NCBI GenBank assembly: GCA_965246795.1
Contig: CBDFFN010000022.1
Location: forward strand, 62,001-126,000
Source of the DNA: JAJXWB01 sp965246795
Lineage (GTDB): Bacteria > Pseudomonadota > Alphaproteobacteria > Rhizobiales > Beijerinckiaceae
DNA length: 64,000 nt
Direction: 5' to 3'
Both the position numbers and the translations under genes were made by a program. The notes beneath the pieces are model-generated. The model worked only from the letters and a program-made list of their open reading frames with translations. It was not told the origin of the DNA and made no database searches. This document shows, piece after piece, positions 51,944 to 60,914 of this stretch; position 1 is the stretch's first letter, and the number at the start of each line of letters is the position of its first letter.

Positions 51944-54597
51944 GCATGGTCGAGACCCGCACCACCTGCCCCTATTGCGGGGTCGGCTGCGGGGTCATCA
52001 TCGCCCGCGACGACGATGGCGCCATCACTTTACGCGGTGATGCGGATCACCCCGCCAACTACGGCCGTCTCTGCTCGAAAGGATCTTCGCTGGCCGAGAC
52101 GCTGGATTTCGGCGACCGCATGACGACGCCTATCGTGGACGGGAAACCGACGAGCTGGAACGCGGCGCTTGATCGCGTCGCAAGCGGCTTTGCGAAGGCA
52201 ATCGCCGAACATGGGCCGGACGCCGTCGCCTTCTACGTTTCCGGCCAGCTGCTGACCGAAGACTATTACGTCGTCAACAAGCTCGCGAAAGGCTTCATCG
52301 GTACCGCGAATATCGACACAAATTCGCGGCTTTGCATGGCGTCGAGCGTTGCCGGCCACAAACGTGCTTTTGGCAGCGACACCGTCCCTGGCAACTACGA
52401 GGACCTCGAGAGAGCAGATCTGCTCGTCTTTGTCGGCTCCAACGCCGCCTGGTGTCACCCCGTCCTCTATCAACGCATGATCGCGGCGAAGGCCGCAAAT
52501 CCGCGGCTGCGTATCGTCGTCATCGATCCGCGCCGCACCGACACCTGCGACGGCGCCGATCTGCATTTGCCACTCCGGTCCGGCAGCGATGCCGTATTGT
52601 TCAACGGGCTCTTCGCGCATCTCGCCGCGAACAGCTTCGCCAACGATGCTTTCGTGGCGCAGCACACGTCAGGCATCGACGGTGTGCGGGAAATCTGCAC
52701 CAGCATGAGTGTTACGCGCGTCGCAGCAATCTGCGGTCTGCGCGAAGACGATGTCGCGACCTTCTTCCGTTGGTTCGGAGAAACGGAGCGCGTCGTCACG
52801 CTCTACTCGCAGGGTATCAACCAGTCGTCGAGCGGCACCGACAAGGTCAATGCGATCGTCAACTGCCATTTGCTAACGGGTCGCATCGGTCGCGAGGGGA
52901 TGGGTCCGTTCTCGCTGACGGGGCAGCCGAATGCGATGGGCGGGCGCGAGGTCGGCGGCCTCGCCAATCAGCTCGCCGCGCATATGGAGATTGGCGATCC
53001 CGCGCATCGTGCGCTTGTGCAGGAGTTCTGGCGTTCGCCGACGATGGCGACGACAGCCGGCCTGAAGGCCGTCGAGCTCGTCGAGGCGATGGAGGCAGGT
53101 CGGGTCAAAGCCGTCTGGGTCATGTCGACCAATCCGCTCGTTAGCCTGCCGGAAGCCGACCGTGCGCGCGCGGCGTTTGCGAAATGCGATCTCGTCGTTG
53201 TGTCGGATGTCATCGCCGACACCGACACCACGCGGCTCGGCCACGTGCTTCTGCCGGCGACCGCCTGGGGCGAGAAAGACGGCACAGTCACGAATTCCGA
53301 GCGTCGCATCTCGCGCCAGCGTACATTCATGGCGCCGCCACCCGACGCGCGGTCGGACTGGTGGCAGGTCTGCGAAGTTGCCAAGCGCATGGGGTTCGAG
53401 GGCTTCGCTTACTCCGGCCCCGCCGCGATCTTTCGCGAACATGCGCGCCTGTCGGCCTATCGCAACGCCGGCACGCGCGACTTCGACCTCACAGGTATGA
53501 CTGCGATCAGCGACGGCGCCTACGATGCGTTGATGCCGGTGCAGTGGCCGGTCGCGGCCGATGCCGCCGGCACGCCACGGCTCTTCGGCAATGGCGGCTT
53601 CTTCACCGCCGATCGGAAGGCGCGCTTCATTCCTGTCACGCCGCGTGCGCCGGTGCGTACGACAAGCGAGGATTATCCGCTTGTCCTGAACACCGGACGT
53701 ATCCGCGACCAATGGCACACGATGACGCGCACGGGCAAAGCCGCGCGTCTGATGCGACACATTTTCGAGCCCTATGCCGAACTGCATCCGCACGACTCGA
53801 CACGCGCCGGCGTCGCCGACGGCGGCCTCGTTTTGCTCACGACGCCGTTCGGCAATTCAGTCGCGCGCGCAAGAATCGCGACGGAGCAGCGACAGGGCAA
53901 TGTCTTCGTTCCGATGCACTGGACCGGCACATCCACAAGTCATGGCCGCATCAACGCGCTCGTCAACGCCATCGTCGATCCCGTCTCGGGCCAGCCGGAG
54001 CTGAAACACACGCCGCTGTCCGTCGCGTCCTACGCGCCCGCCTGGCAGGGCTTTGCACTCATGCGCGACAAGCCCGGCACGGCCGGTCTCGACTGGTGGG
54101 CGCATGGCCGCATAGGTGAGTGCTGGCGACTCGAGTGCGCTGGAATGTTTGCGCCGGACTCGTTCGAGGCGTTCGCGCGTAACCTGCTCGGGCCGCTGCC
54201 TGGTGCCGGTTGGATCGCCTATCGCGATGCGTCGATCGGCGTCCATCGCTTCGCCAGCGTGCGCGAGGGACGGCTCGAAGGTCTCTTTTTCGTGGCGCGG
54301 GACCATCATCTCCCGCCGCGCGAATGGCTCTCGGGTCTTTTCGAAAAGGATCGGCTCGACGACGCCGAGCGCAAGGCGCTGATGCTGGGTGAGCCGCTCG
54401 ATCCCGGCCAGGATATTGGTGCCGTCGTTTGTTCCTGCTTCACGGTCGGTCGCAAGCAGATCGAGGCGGCGATTGGCGGTGGCGCAACGACCGTCGACGC
54501 GATCGGCCAGTGGCTGAAGGCCGGTACGAATTGCGGTTCCTGCAAGCCGGAGCTCGGCAAGATCATCGCCGGCATGCAGGCCGCATTGCCTGCGTAA
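51940..54597 (+). CDS. nasA: Assimilatory nitrate reductase catalytic subunit
   Basis: 885 residues. The N-terminal [4Fe-4S] site is CPYCGVGC plus LCSKG, followed by molybdopterin-binding domains (SRLCMASSVAGHKRAFG, DPRRTDTCDGADLHLPL). A C-terminal BFD-type [2Fe-2S] domain (CSCFTVGRKQIEAAI ... GTNCGSCKPEL) occupies the last ~55 residues, where it accepts electrons from the FAD partner encoded upstream. This is the long NasA type, cytoplasmic, with no Tat signal. It reduces nitrate to nitrite for assimilation; no nitrite reductase or nitrate transporter gene adjoins it. Confidence 0.94.
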   Translation: MSMVETRTTCPYCGVGCGVIIARDDDGAITLRGDADHPANYGRLCSKGSSLAETLDFGDRMTTPIVDGKPTSWNAALDRVASGFAKAIAEHGPDAVAFYVSGQLLTEDYYVVNKLAKGFIGTANIDTNSRLCMASSVAGHKRAFGSDTVPGNYEDLERADLLVFVGSNAAWCHPVLYQRMIAAKAANPRLRIVVIDPRRTDTCDGADLHLPLRSGSDAVLFNGLFAHLAANSFANDAFVAQHTSGIDGVREICTSMSVTRVAAICGLREDDVATFFRWFGETERVVTLYSQGINQSSSGTDKVNAIVNCHLLTGRIGREGMGPFSLTGQPNAMGGREVGGLANQLAAHMEIGDPAHRALVQEFWRSPTMATTAGLKAVELVEAMEAGRVKAVWVMSTNPLVSLPEADRARAAFAKCDLVVVSDVIADTDTTRLGHVLLPATAWGEKDGTVTNSERRISRQRTFMAPPPDARSDWWQVCEVAKRMGFEGFAYSGPAAIFREHARLSAYRNAGTRDFDLTGMTAISDGAYDALMPVQWPVAADAAGTPRLFGNGGFFTADRKARFIPVTPRAPVRTTSEDYPLVLNTGRIRDQWHTMTRTGKAARLMRHIFEPYAELHPHDSTRAGVADGGLVLLTTPFGNSVARARIATEQRQGNVFVPMHWTGTSTSHGRINALVNAIVDPVSGQPELKHTPLSVASYAPAWQGFALMRDKPGTAGLDWWAHGRIGECWRLECAGMFAPDSFEAFARNLLGPLPGAGWIAYRDASIGVHRFASVREGRLEGLFFVARDHHLPPREWLSGLFEKDRLDDAERKALMLGEPLDPGQDIGAVVCSCFTVGRKQIEAAIGGGATTVDAIGQWLKAGTNCGSCKPELGKIIAGMQAALPA

Positions 54598-54727
54598 TAA
54601 GCAGATATCTGCGTAGTTCCGCTGCGGAGCGCTCGTAAATGCGGTTCGTTCTGCTCAATCGATAACCACGACGCCCAAGCCGACTGCATCACCGTCCGTG
54701 TTCGCGGGCAAAAGCGGGCACGTATGT

Positions 54728-54743
54728 CGGCACGGGCTTTGCC
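54728..54743 (+). promoter_or_regulatory. Sigma-54 (-24/-12) promoter of the urt operon
   Basis: CGGCACGGGCTTTGCC matches TGGCACG-N4-TTGCW except for the first and last bases; GG at 54729 and GC at 54741 are 12 bp apart. Predicted start near 54754, leaving a ~138-nt leader before urtA. The rest of the 294-bp gap (54598-54891) shows no coding frame with a plausible start and no clear NtrC palindrome. Confidence 0.72.
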
Positions 54744-54891
54744 TATCTCATCAGGCGCGCAGTGGCCGCACCGAAGGATTTGCAGCCAAACGAGCAAAGT
54801 AATGAGGGCAGGCCGGGCGATGTCGTCCCGTGTCTGGTGGGACAACAAGATCGCCGTCGCCGTGGGGCCGTCGGCACAGAGGAGAGTGTGC

Positions 54892-56199
54892 ATGCTTAAA
54901 AGGTCTGACGCGCCGCGGACGGGCGCGCGCAAGTGGTTGGGTGCGACAGCCGGTCTGGCTCTTGGTCTCGCGTCTTTCGCTGCGCATGCGCAGGACACGA
55001 TCAAGGTCGGCATTCTTCATTCGCTGTCGGGCACGATGGCGATCAGCGAGACGACCCTGAAGGACGTCATGCTGATGCTCATCGAGGATCAGAACAAGAA
55101 GGGCGGTCTGCTCGGCAAGAAGCTCGAAGCCGTCGTTGTCGATCCTGCCTCCAACTGGCCGCTCTTCGCCGAAAAGGCGAAGGAACTCATTTCCGCGAAG
55201 AAGGTCGACGTCGTGTTCGGCTGCTGGACATCCGTGTCGCGCAAGTCCGTGCTGCCGGTCTTCAAGGAACTCAACAGCATCCTCTTCTACCCCGTGCAGT
55301 ACGAAGGCGAAGAGAGCGAGCGCAACGTGTTCTACACAGGCGCCGCGCCGAACCAGCAGGCGATTCCCGCCGTCGACTATCTCATGTCGAAGGACGGCGG
55401 CTCGGTGAAGCGTTGGGTGCTCGCTGGCACCGACTACGTCTATCCGCGCACGACGAACAAGATTCTTGAGGCCTACCTGAAGGCGAAGGGCGTCAAGCAG
55501 GAAGACATCATGATCAACTACACGCCGTTCGGACATTCCGACTGGCAGACGATCGTGTCCGACGTGAAGAAATTCGGCTCGGCCGGCAAGAAAACTGCTG
55601 TCGTGTCGACGATCAACGGCGACGCCAACGTTCCTTTCTACAAAGAACTCGGCAACCAGAAAATCAGCCCGAAAGATATTCCGGTGGTTGCATTCTCGGT
55701 CGGTGAGGAAGAACTCGCCGGTCTCGACACGAAGCCGCTCGTCGGCCATCTCGCCGCCTGGAATTATTTCGAGTCGGTGAAGGACCCGAAGAACACCGCA
55801 TTCATCAAGGAGTGGCAGGCCTTCAAGAAGAACCCGAAGGCCGTCACCAATGATCCGATGGAAGCACATGTCATCGGCTTCAACATGTGGGTGAAGGCGG
55901 TCGAGAAGGTGAAGACCACCAACGCCGACAAGGTCATCGACGCGCTGCCGGGTACGGAAGCGCCGAACCTGACCGGTGGCATCTCCAAGATGCTGCCGAA
56001 CCACCACATCACGAAGCCCGTGCTGATCGGCGAGATTAAGGCCGACGGTCAGTTCGATATCGTGAAGAAGACGCCGCTTGTTGCTGGCGACGCATGGTCC
56101 AAGGAGCTCGATGGTTCGAAGGACCTGATCGGCGACTGGGTCGACAAAAAGTGCGGCAACTTCAACACGAAGACGAACAAGTGCGGCGGCGGCGCGTAA
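54892..56199 (+). CDS. urtA: Urea ABC transporter substrate-binding protein UrtA
   Basis: 435 residues with a signal peptide (RKWLGATAGLALGLASFAAHA) and a periplasmic binding fold of the LivJ/AmiC type. UrtA markers include VGILHSLSGTMAISE, VFGCWTSVSRKSVLPVF and FYPVQYEGEE. It binds urea with high affinity. AGAGGAGAG precedes the ATG at 54892; an upstream in-frame ATG at 54724 lies in the promoter and is ignored. It heads urtABCDE and is followed by a hairpin terminator that probably sets its expression above that of the permeases. Confidence 0.95.
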   Translation: MLKRSDAPRTGARKWLGATAGLALGLASFAAHAQDTIKVGILHSLSGTMAISETTLKDVMLMLIEDQNKKGGLLGKKLEAVVVDPASNWPLFAEKAKELISAKKVDVVFGCWTSVSRKSVLPVFKELNSILFYPVQYEGEESERNVFYTGAAPNQQAIPAVDYLMSKDGGSVKRWVLAGTDYVYPRTTNKILEAYLKAKGVKQEDIMINYTPFGHSDWQTIVSDVKKFGSAGKKTAVVSTINGDANVPFYKELGNQKISPKDIPVVAFSVGEEELAGLDTKPLVGHLAAWNYFESVKDPKNTAFIKEWQAFKKNPKAVTNDPMEAHVIGFNMWVKAVEKVKTTNADKVIDALPGTEAPNLTGGISKMLPNHHITKPVLIGEIKADGQFDIVKKTPLVAGDAWSKELDGSKDLIGDWVDKKCGNFNTKTNKCGGGA

Positions 56200-56216
56200 G
56201 CTGACGCTGTAATTGG

Positions 56217-56254
56217 GCCCGCGGCGATCCTCCCCGCTGCGGGCTCACTTTTTC
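56217..56254 (+). terminator. Hairpin between urtA and urtB (partial terminator)
   Basis: GCCCGCGGC (56217-56225) pairs with GCTGCGGGC (56236-56244), with one G-T wobble, and is followed by a short T-run (56249-56253). It lies 17 bp after the urtA stop and 145 bp before urtB. It probably makes a share of transcripts stop after urtA, giving more binding protein than permease. Confidence 0.6.
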
Positions 56255-56399
56255 TCGCGCTGTCCGAACGCGACGGCATTCCCGGAATGAGCCCGCCTCC
56301 TGCTCCCCGCACTCGCGCGGCTGGCAAGACGAGCGGCCCTGTCGACAGAGATGGCCCGGATTGTTTCGTCGCTCGAACTCCCGCCAAGACATCGCGCTG

Positions 56400-58019
56400 A
56401 TGACAAGCTTCATGCGAAGCCGTGTTGCGCCTCTTCTCGCGATCCTTGCCTTCTTGTGTCTGGCTTTCGCGCCGCATTACGCCCGCGCCGACGCATTCAC
56501 GGATGCGCTCAAGGGTCTCACGACAGACGAATATTCTGACACGATCGATGCGCTCGACGCGATCGCAAAGTCCGGCAATCCGCGCGCTGCAACGGTCGTG
56601 CAGGCGCTGGCCGATGAGAAACTCTTATTCGTCGCCGACCCTGCCGGCGTCTTCATCGATGCCGGCGGCGGGAAGTTCATCGATGCTGCGACTGGCGTGG
56701 CGGCGACGCCCGACAAAGTCCCCGAGCCGGTGCGGCAAAACAACCGCGTGCGCGGGCTCGTGGATTCCGTGCTCGGCGATCTGACATTGCTTTCGCCCGA
56801 TCCCGCCAAGCGGCGCGATGCCGCCGCGAGCGTGTTCCGTTCTCGCAACCCCAGCGCGTTGCCGTCGCTCGACCAGGCGATCACAGCGGAAAAAAACGTC
56901 TCGATCAAGAGCGCGCTCGAACGTGCCCGTGCCGCGATTGTCGCGACTGACAGCGATGCGGCCGAAGCAGATCGCGTCAAGGCTGTCGATACTGTCCGCG
57001 CAAGCGGCAGCGATCAGGATGTCGCCGCGCTGCTTGGCATCGTCGCTACCAATAGTTCCGGTCGTCTGAAGGCCGCTGCCGACAGCGCGCTTGCGTCCGT
57101 CAACAGCCGGCTCGCATTGTGGTCCTACGTGCAGAACGTCTGGTACGGCATGTCGCTCGGCTCGGTGCTGCTGCTTGCAGCGATCGGGCTTGCCATCACC
57201 TTCGGCGTGATGGGTATCATCAACATGGCGCATGGCGAGATGGTCATGCTCGGCGCCTACACAACCTTCGTCGTGCAGGAATACATCCGCACCCACAATC
57301 CATCTTGGTTCGGCGCATCGCTCTTTATAGCGGTGCCGCTCGCGTTCATCGTCACCGGGCTCATAGGCATCGCCATCGAGCGCACGATCATCCGTTTCCT
57401 TTACGGTCGGCCCTTGGAGACGCTGCTCGCCACCTTCGGCCTGTCGCTCATCCTTCAGCAGGCCGTCCGCTCGCTGTTCGGCGCCAACAACCGCGAGGTC
57501 GGCGCGCCGGAGTTCATGTCCGGCACGTTCAGCCTCGGCGGATTGCAGATCACTTACGGGCGTATGTGGATCGTCTTCTTCGCAATCGCGGTATTCTTCG
57601 CGCTGCAGGCTGTGCTGCGCGCCACGCCGTTCGGCCTGAAGATGCGCGCCGTGACGCAGAACCGGCGCATGGCCTCGGCAATGGGCATCGACACGAACCG
57701 CATCGATGCGTTGGCCTTCGGGCTTGGCTCGGGCATCGCGGGCATTGCGGGCGTCGCGCTCTCTCAGATCGACAACGTCTCGCCGAACCTGGGGCAGGGC
57801 TACATCATCGACAGCTTCCTCGTCGTCGTCTTCGGCGGCGTTGGCAATCTATGGGGCACGCTTGTCGCGGCGCTGACGCTCGGCATCGCGAACAAGTTTC
57901 TCGAGCCGATGGTTGGCGCGGTTCTCGGCAAGATCGCGCTGCTCGTCTTCATCATTCTCTTCATCCAGAAACGCCCGCGCGGTTTGTTCGCGCTCAAGGG
58001 CCGGGCGGTAGAAGCGTGA
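56400..58019 (+). CDS. urtB: Urea ABC transporter permease UrtB
   Basis: 539 residues, the usual UrtB length. A signal-like segment (RVAPLLAILAFLCLAFA) and a ~210-residue periplasmic helical domain precede the LivH-type permease (from ~235) with eight or so transmembrane helices (GVMGIINMAHGEMVMLGAY, GNLWGTLVAALTLG). The ATG at 56400 is favoured; 56412 and 56361 are alternatives without clear ribosome-binding sites. The stop shares a base with urtC (TGATG). Confidence 0.94.
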   Translation: MTSFMRSRVAPLLAILAFLCLAFAPHYARADAFTDALKGLTTDEYSDTIDALDAIAKSGNPRAATVVQALADEKLLFVADPAGVFIDAGGGKFIDAATGVAATPDKVPEPVRQNNRVRGLVDSVLGDLTLLSPDPAKRRDAAASVFRSRNPSALPSLDQAITAEKNVSIKSALERARAAIVATDSDAAEADRVKAVDTVRASGSDQDVAALLGIVATNSSGRLKAAADSALASVNSRLALWSYVQNVWYGMSLGSVLLLAAIGLAITFGVMGIINMAHGEMVMLGAYTTFVVQEYIRTHNPSWFGASLFIAVPLAFIVTGLIGIAIERTIIRFLYGRPLETLLATFGLSLILQQAVRSLFGANNREVGAPEFMSGTFSLGGLQITYGRMWIVFFAIAVFFALQAVLRATPFGLKMRAVTQNRRMASAMGIDTNRIDALAFGLGSGIAGIAGVALSQIDNVSPNLGQGYIIDSFLVVVFGGVGNLWGTLVAALTLGIANKFLEPMVGAVLGKIALLVFIILFIQKRPRGLFALKGRAVEA

Positions 58020-59203
58020 TGCGCGGCGTGCTCACCTTCCTCGAGCCGCGGCTGCGCATCGCGGTCCTCGTGCTGATCGCCGCCGCAATTCTCGTCCCGA
58101 TCCTCGCAGCGACGCCGGAAAAATTCCCGCTGCACATTCCGGCCTATCTCGTGCCGCTGTTCGGCAAATATCTCTGCTACGCGATCCTCGCGGTGTCGCT
58201 CGATCTCGTCTGGGGCTATTGCGGCATTCTCTCGCTCGGTCACGGCGCTTTCTTCGCACTCGGCGGCTATGCGATGGGCATGTATCTCATGCGCCAGATC
58301 GGCACGCGCGGTGTCTATGCCGATCCGATCTTGCCCGACTTCATGGTGTTCCTGAACTACAAGCAACTTCCATTCACGTGGTGGGGCTTCAACTGGTTCC
58401 CATTCGCGATGCTGATGGTTCTGCTGGCGCCGGCCATCCTCGCTTATGTCTTCGGCTGGTTCGCGTTTCGCTCGCGCGTCACCGGCGTCTATCTGTCGAT
58501 CATCACGCAGGCGATGACTTACGCGCTTTGGCTCGCCTTCTTCCGCAACGACATGGGTTTTGGCGGCAACAACGGCCTGACCGACTTTAAGGATATTCTC
58601 GGCTTCAACATCCAGGCGCCGGGCACGCGCATCGCGCTCTTTGTGCTGTCGGCGCTGATGCTCGTTGCGGCGTTGTTGCTAGGCCGGTTTATCACGACAT
58701 CGAAGTTCGGAAAGGTGCTCGTCTCGATCCGCGATGCGGAATCGCGCGCGCGTTTCGTCGGCTATCGTGTCGAGAATTATAAGCTCGTGACCTTCACGAT
58801 CTCGGCGATGCTCGCGGGCGTTGCGGGCGCGCTTTACGTGCCGCAGGTCGGCATCATCAATCCCGGTGAATTCGCGCCGACGAACTCCATCGAAGCGGTT
58901 GTGTGGGTGGCGGTTGGCGGCCGCGGCACGCTCGTCGGTGCGGCGCTTGGCGCGATCCTCGTCAATTTCGGCAAGACGGTTCTCACCGGCGCATTACCGG
59001 AAGTGTGGCTCTTCGCGCTCGGCCTGCTGTTCCTACTCGTCACGATGTTCCTGCCGAAGGGTATTCTTGGCATCTACGATCAGTGGAAGGCTGGCCGCCT
59101 CAGCGCAGCGATCCCGAAACCGCGTAGCGAAGATCTCGACATGACGCCGCAATCCGGAAGCCTGCCGATCCCCGAGGGATCACCGGCGCGGGCAGGGGAG
59201 TGA
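58019..59203 (+). CDS. urtC: Urea ABC transporter permease UrtC
   Basis: 394 residues, LivM-type permease with about ten transmembrane segments: DLVWGYCGILSLGHGAFFALG, GVYLSIITQAMTYAL, NNGLTDFKDILGF and AVGGRGTLVGAALG are UrtC/LivM hallmarks. The start overlaps urtB by 1 bp and the stop overlaps urtD (GTGA). The ~35-residue polar tail (KPRSEDLDMTPQ onward) is variable in the family. Confidence 0.94.
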   Translation: MRGVLTFLEPRLRIAVLVLIAAAILVPILAATPEKFPLHIPAYLVPLFGKYLCYAILAVSLDLVWGYCGILSLGHGAFFALGGYAMGMYLMRQIGTRGVYADPILPDFMVFLNYKQLPFTWWGFNWFPFAMLMVLLAPAILAYVFGWFAFRSRVTGVYLSIITQAMTYALWLAFFRNDMGFGGNNGLTDFKDILGFNIQAPGTRIALFVLSALMLVAALLLGRFITTSKFGKVLVSIRDAESRARFVGYRVENYKLVTFTISAMLAGVAGALYVPQVGIINPGEFAPTNSIEAVVWVAVGGRGTLVGAALGAILVNFGKTVLTGALPEVWLFALGLLFLLVTMFLPKGILGIYDQWKAGRLSAAIPKPRSEDLDMTPQSGSLPIPEGSPARAGE

Positions 59204-59964
59204 GCGCGATGGACAATCACGTCCTCACCAACAGCGTGCTCTATCTCGACGGTGTCGCCGTCACATTTGATGGCTATAAGGCGCTACGCGGCCTGTCGCT
59301 CGTTCTCGCGAAAGGCGAGATGCGCGCCATCATCGGCCCGAACGGTGCGGGCAAGACCACGATGATGGATATCATCACCGGCAAGACACGGCCCGACACG
59401 GGCGATGTGTACTTCAACGGCTCGCACGATCTGACGAAACTCGACGAAGCCGAGATCGCCGAACTCGGCGTTGGCCGCAAGTTTCAGAAGCCGACGGTCT
59501 TCGAAAGTCATACGGTCGAAGACAATATATTGCTGGCGCTGAAATCCGATCGCAAGGCACGCGCGACGATGTTCGCGCGGACCAGCGCGACGCAGCACGA
59601 GCGCATCGAAAAGATTCTCGAGACAACGCGCATGACGGACCACCGACATCGTCCCGCCGCCGATCTCTCGCATGGCCAGAAACAATGGCTCGAGATCGGG
59701 ATGTTACTCGCGCAGGACCCAAAACTGCTGTTGGTCGACGAGCCTGTCGCCGGTATGACCGACGCCGAGACGGCGCAGACCGCGATCCTGTTGAAGGAGA
59801 TCGCTAGGGATCATTCCGTCGTCGTCGTCGAGCACGACATGGTCTTCGTGCGCGATCTCGATGTGAAGGTGACGGTGCTGCACGAGGGCGCGGTGCTGGC
59901 CGAAGGCCCGCTCGACACGGTGAGCGCCGACCCGCGCGTCATCGAAGTGTATCTGGGGCGCTAG
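59200..59964 (+). CDS. urtD: Urea ABC transporter ATP-binding protein UrtD
   Basis: 254 residues: GPNGAGKTT (Walker A), LSHGQKQWLEIGMLL (signature, in the SHGQ form typical of UrtD), LLLVDEPVAGM (Walker B) and VVEHDMVF (switch). The GTG start gives a 4-bp overlap with urtC; ATG 59209 is an alternative. urtE follows after 2 bp. Confidence 0.95.
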   Translation: MSAMDNHVLTNSVLYLDGVAVTFDGYKALRGLSLVLAKGEMRAIIGPNGAGKTTMMDIITGKTRPDTGDVYFNGSHDLTKLDEAEIAELGVGRKFQKPTVFESHTVEDNILLALKSDRKARATMFARTSATQHERIEKILETTRMTDHRHRPAADLSHGQKQWLEIGMLLAQDPKLLLVDEPVAGMTDAETAQTAILLKEIARDHSVVVVEHDMVFVRDLDVKVTVLHEGAVLAEGPLDTVSADPRVIEVYLGR

Positions 59965-59966
59965 AA

Positions 59967-60662
59967 ATGCTCTCCGTCGAATCCATCGATCTCTACTACG
60001 GTGCCGCGCAGGCGTTGCGTTCTGTGTCGCTTGAAGCGAAGCCCGGCCGCGTCACCTGCGTGCTTGGCCGCAACGGCGTCGGCAAGTCGTCGCTGCTGCG
60101 CGCCATTGTCGGCCACCAAAAAATCCGCTCCGGCACCATCCGGTGGAATGGCGAGCCGATCGAAGGTCTGTCCGCGCACACTCGGGCGCGAAAGAAGGTC
60201 GCCTATGTGCCGCAGGGCCGCGAGATTTTCCCGCTGCTGAGCGTGAAGGAAAATCTCGACACGGGTTTTGCCCCCATCCCCAGGAAAGACCGTTTCGTTC
60301 CGGACGAAATCTTTGAACTCTTTCCCGTGCTGAAGAGCATGCTCGGGCGGCGAGGCGGCGATCTCTCCGGAGGCCAGCAGCAGCAGCTCGCCATTGGCCG
60401 CGCGCTGGTCACACGGCCGCAGCTCCTGCTGCTCGACGAGCCGACGGAAGGCATCCAGCCCTCAATCATCAAAGATATCGGCCGCGCGATCGATTATCTG
60501 CGCGCGAAGGGCGATATGGCGATCGTGCTAGTCGAGCAATATTTCGATTTCGCGCAGGAACTCGCGGACGATTGGATCGTCATGGATCGCGGCGTCGTCG
60601 TAATGTCGGGCGACAGGGCGTCGATGAACGCCGACGAGGTGCGGGCGCGCATGTCGGTGTGA
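59967..60662 (+). CDS. urtE: Urea ABC transporter ATP-binding protein UrtE
   Basis: 231 residues: LGRNGVGKSSLL (Walker A), LSGGQQQQLAIGRAL (signature), LLLLDEPTEGIQPSI (Walker B) and VLVEQYFDFA (switch region). It completes the transporter and ends the operon. No urease genes follow in this window. Confidence 0.95.
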   Translation: MLSVESIDLYYGAAQALRSVSLEAKPGRVTCVLGRNGVGKSSLLRAIVGHQKIRSGTIRWNGEPIEGLSAHTRARKKVAYVPQGREIFPLLSVKENLDTGFAPIPRKDRFVPDEIFELFPVLKSMLGRRGGDLSGGQQQQLAIGRALVTRPQLLLLDEPTEGIQPSIIKDIGRAIDYLRAKGDMAIVLVEQYFDFAQELADDWIVMDRGVVVMSGDRASMNADEVRARMSV

Positions 60663-60695
60663 TTTCGGTCCGCGGATTGATCCGCGCCGTTCCAC

Positions 60696-60780
60696 CCGGT
60701 TACTCCCACGAAAGCGGGAATCCAGTTCTAAAGAACATGCTAGATTCCGGATCGGCTTGCGGCCGTCCGGAATGACGCGG
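60696..60780. repeat. Intergenic repeat containing a perfect palindrome
   Basis: A sequence beginning CCGGTTACTCCCACGAAAGCG contains ATTCCGGA (60744-60751) and TCCGGAAT (60766-60773) as perfect 8-bp inverted arms around a GC-rich loop. The CGAAAGCGGGAATCCAG and CCGTCCGGAATGACGCGG parts look like the dispersed repeats common in Bradyrhizobium-type genomes. It lies between urtE and the ETF-QO gene, in a 252-bp gap with no other feature. Confidence 0.7.
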
Positions 60781-60914
60781 TTGCGGACTGAAAGCTCGTC
60801 CCAAAAGTCGCCGCGCTTCGCGCCCGCTTGGAGCCGCGCCCCTGCCACTCTAGAATCGTTCGACATGGGGATCGTTCACGCCTAAACGATCCCGGCGAGA
60901 GTTAAGGAACGCAG

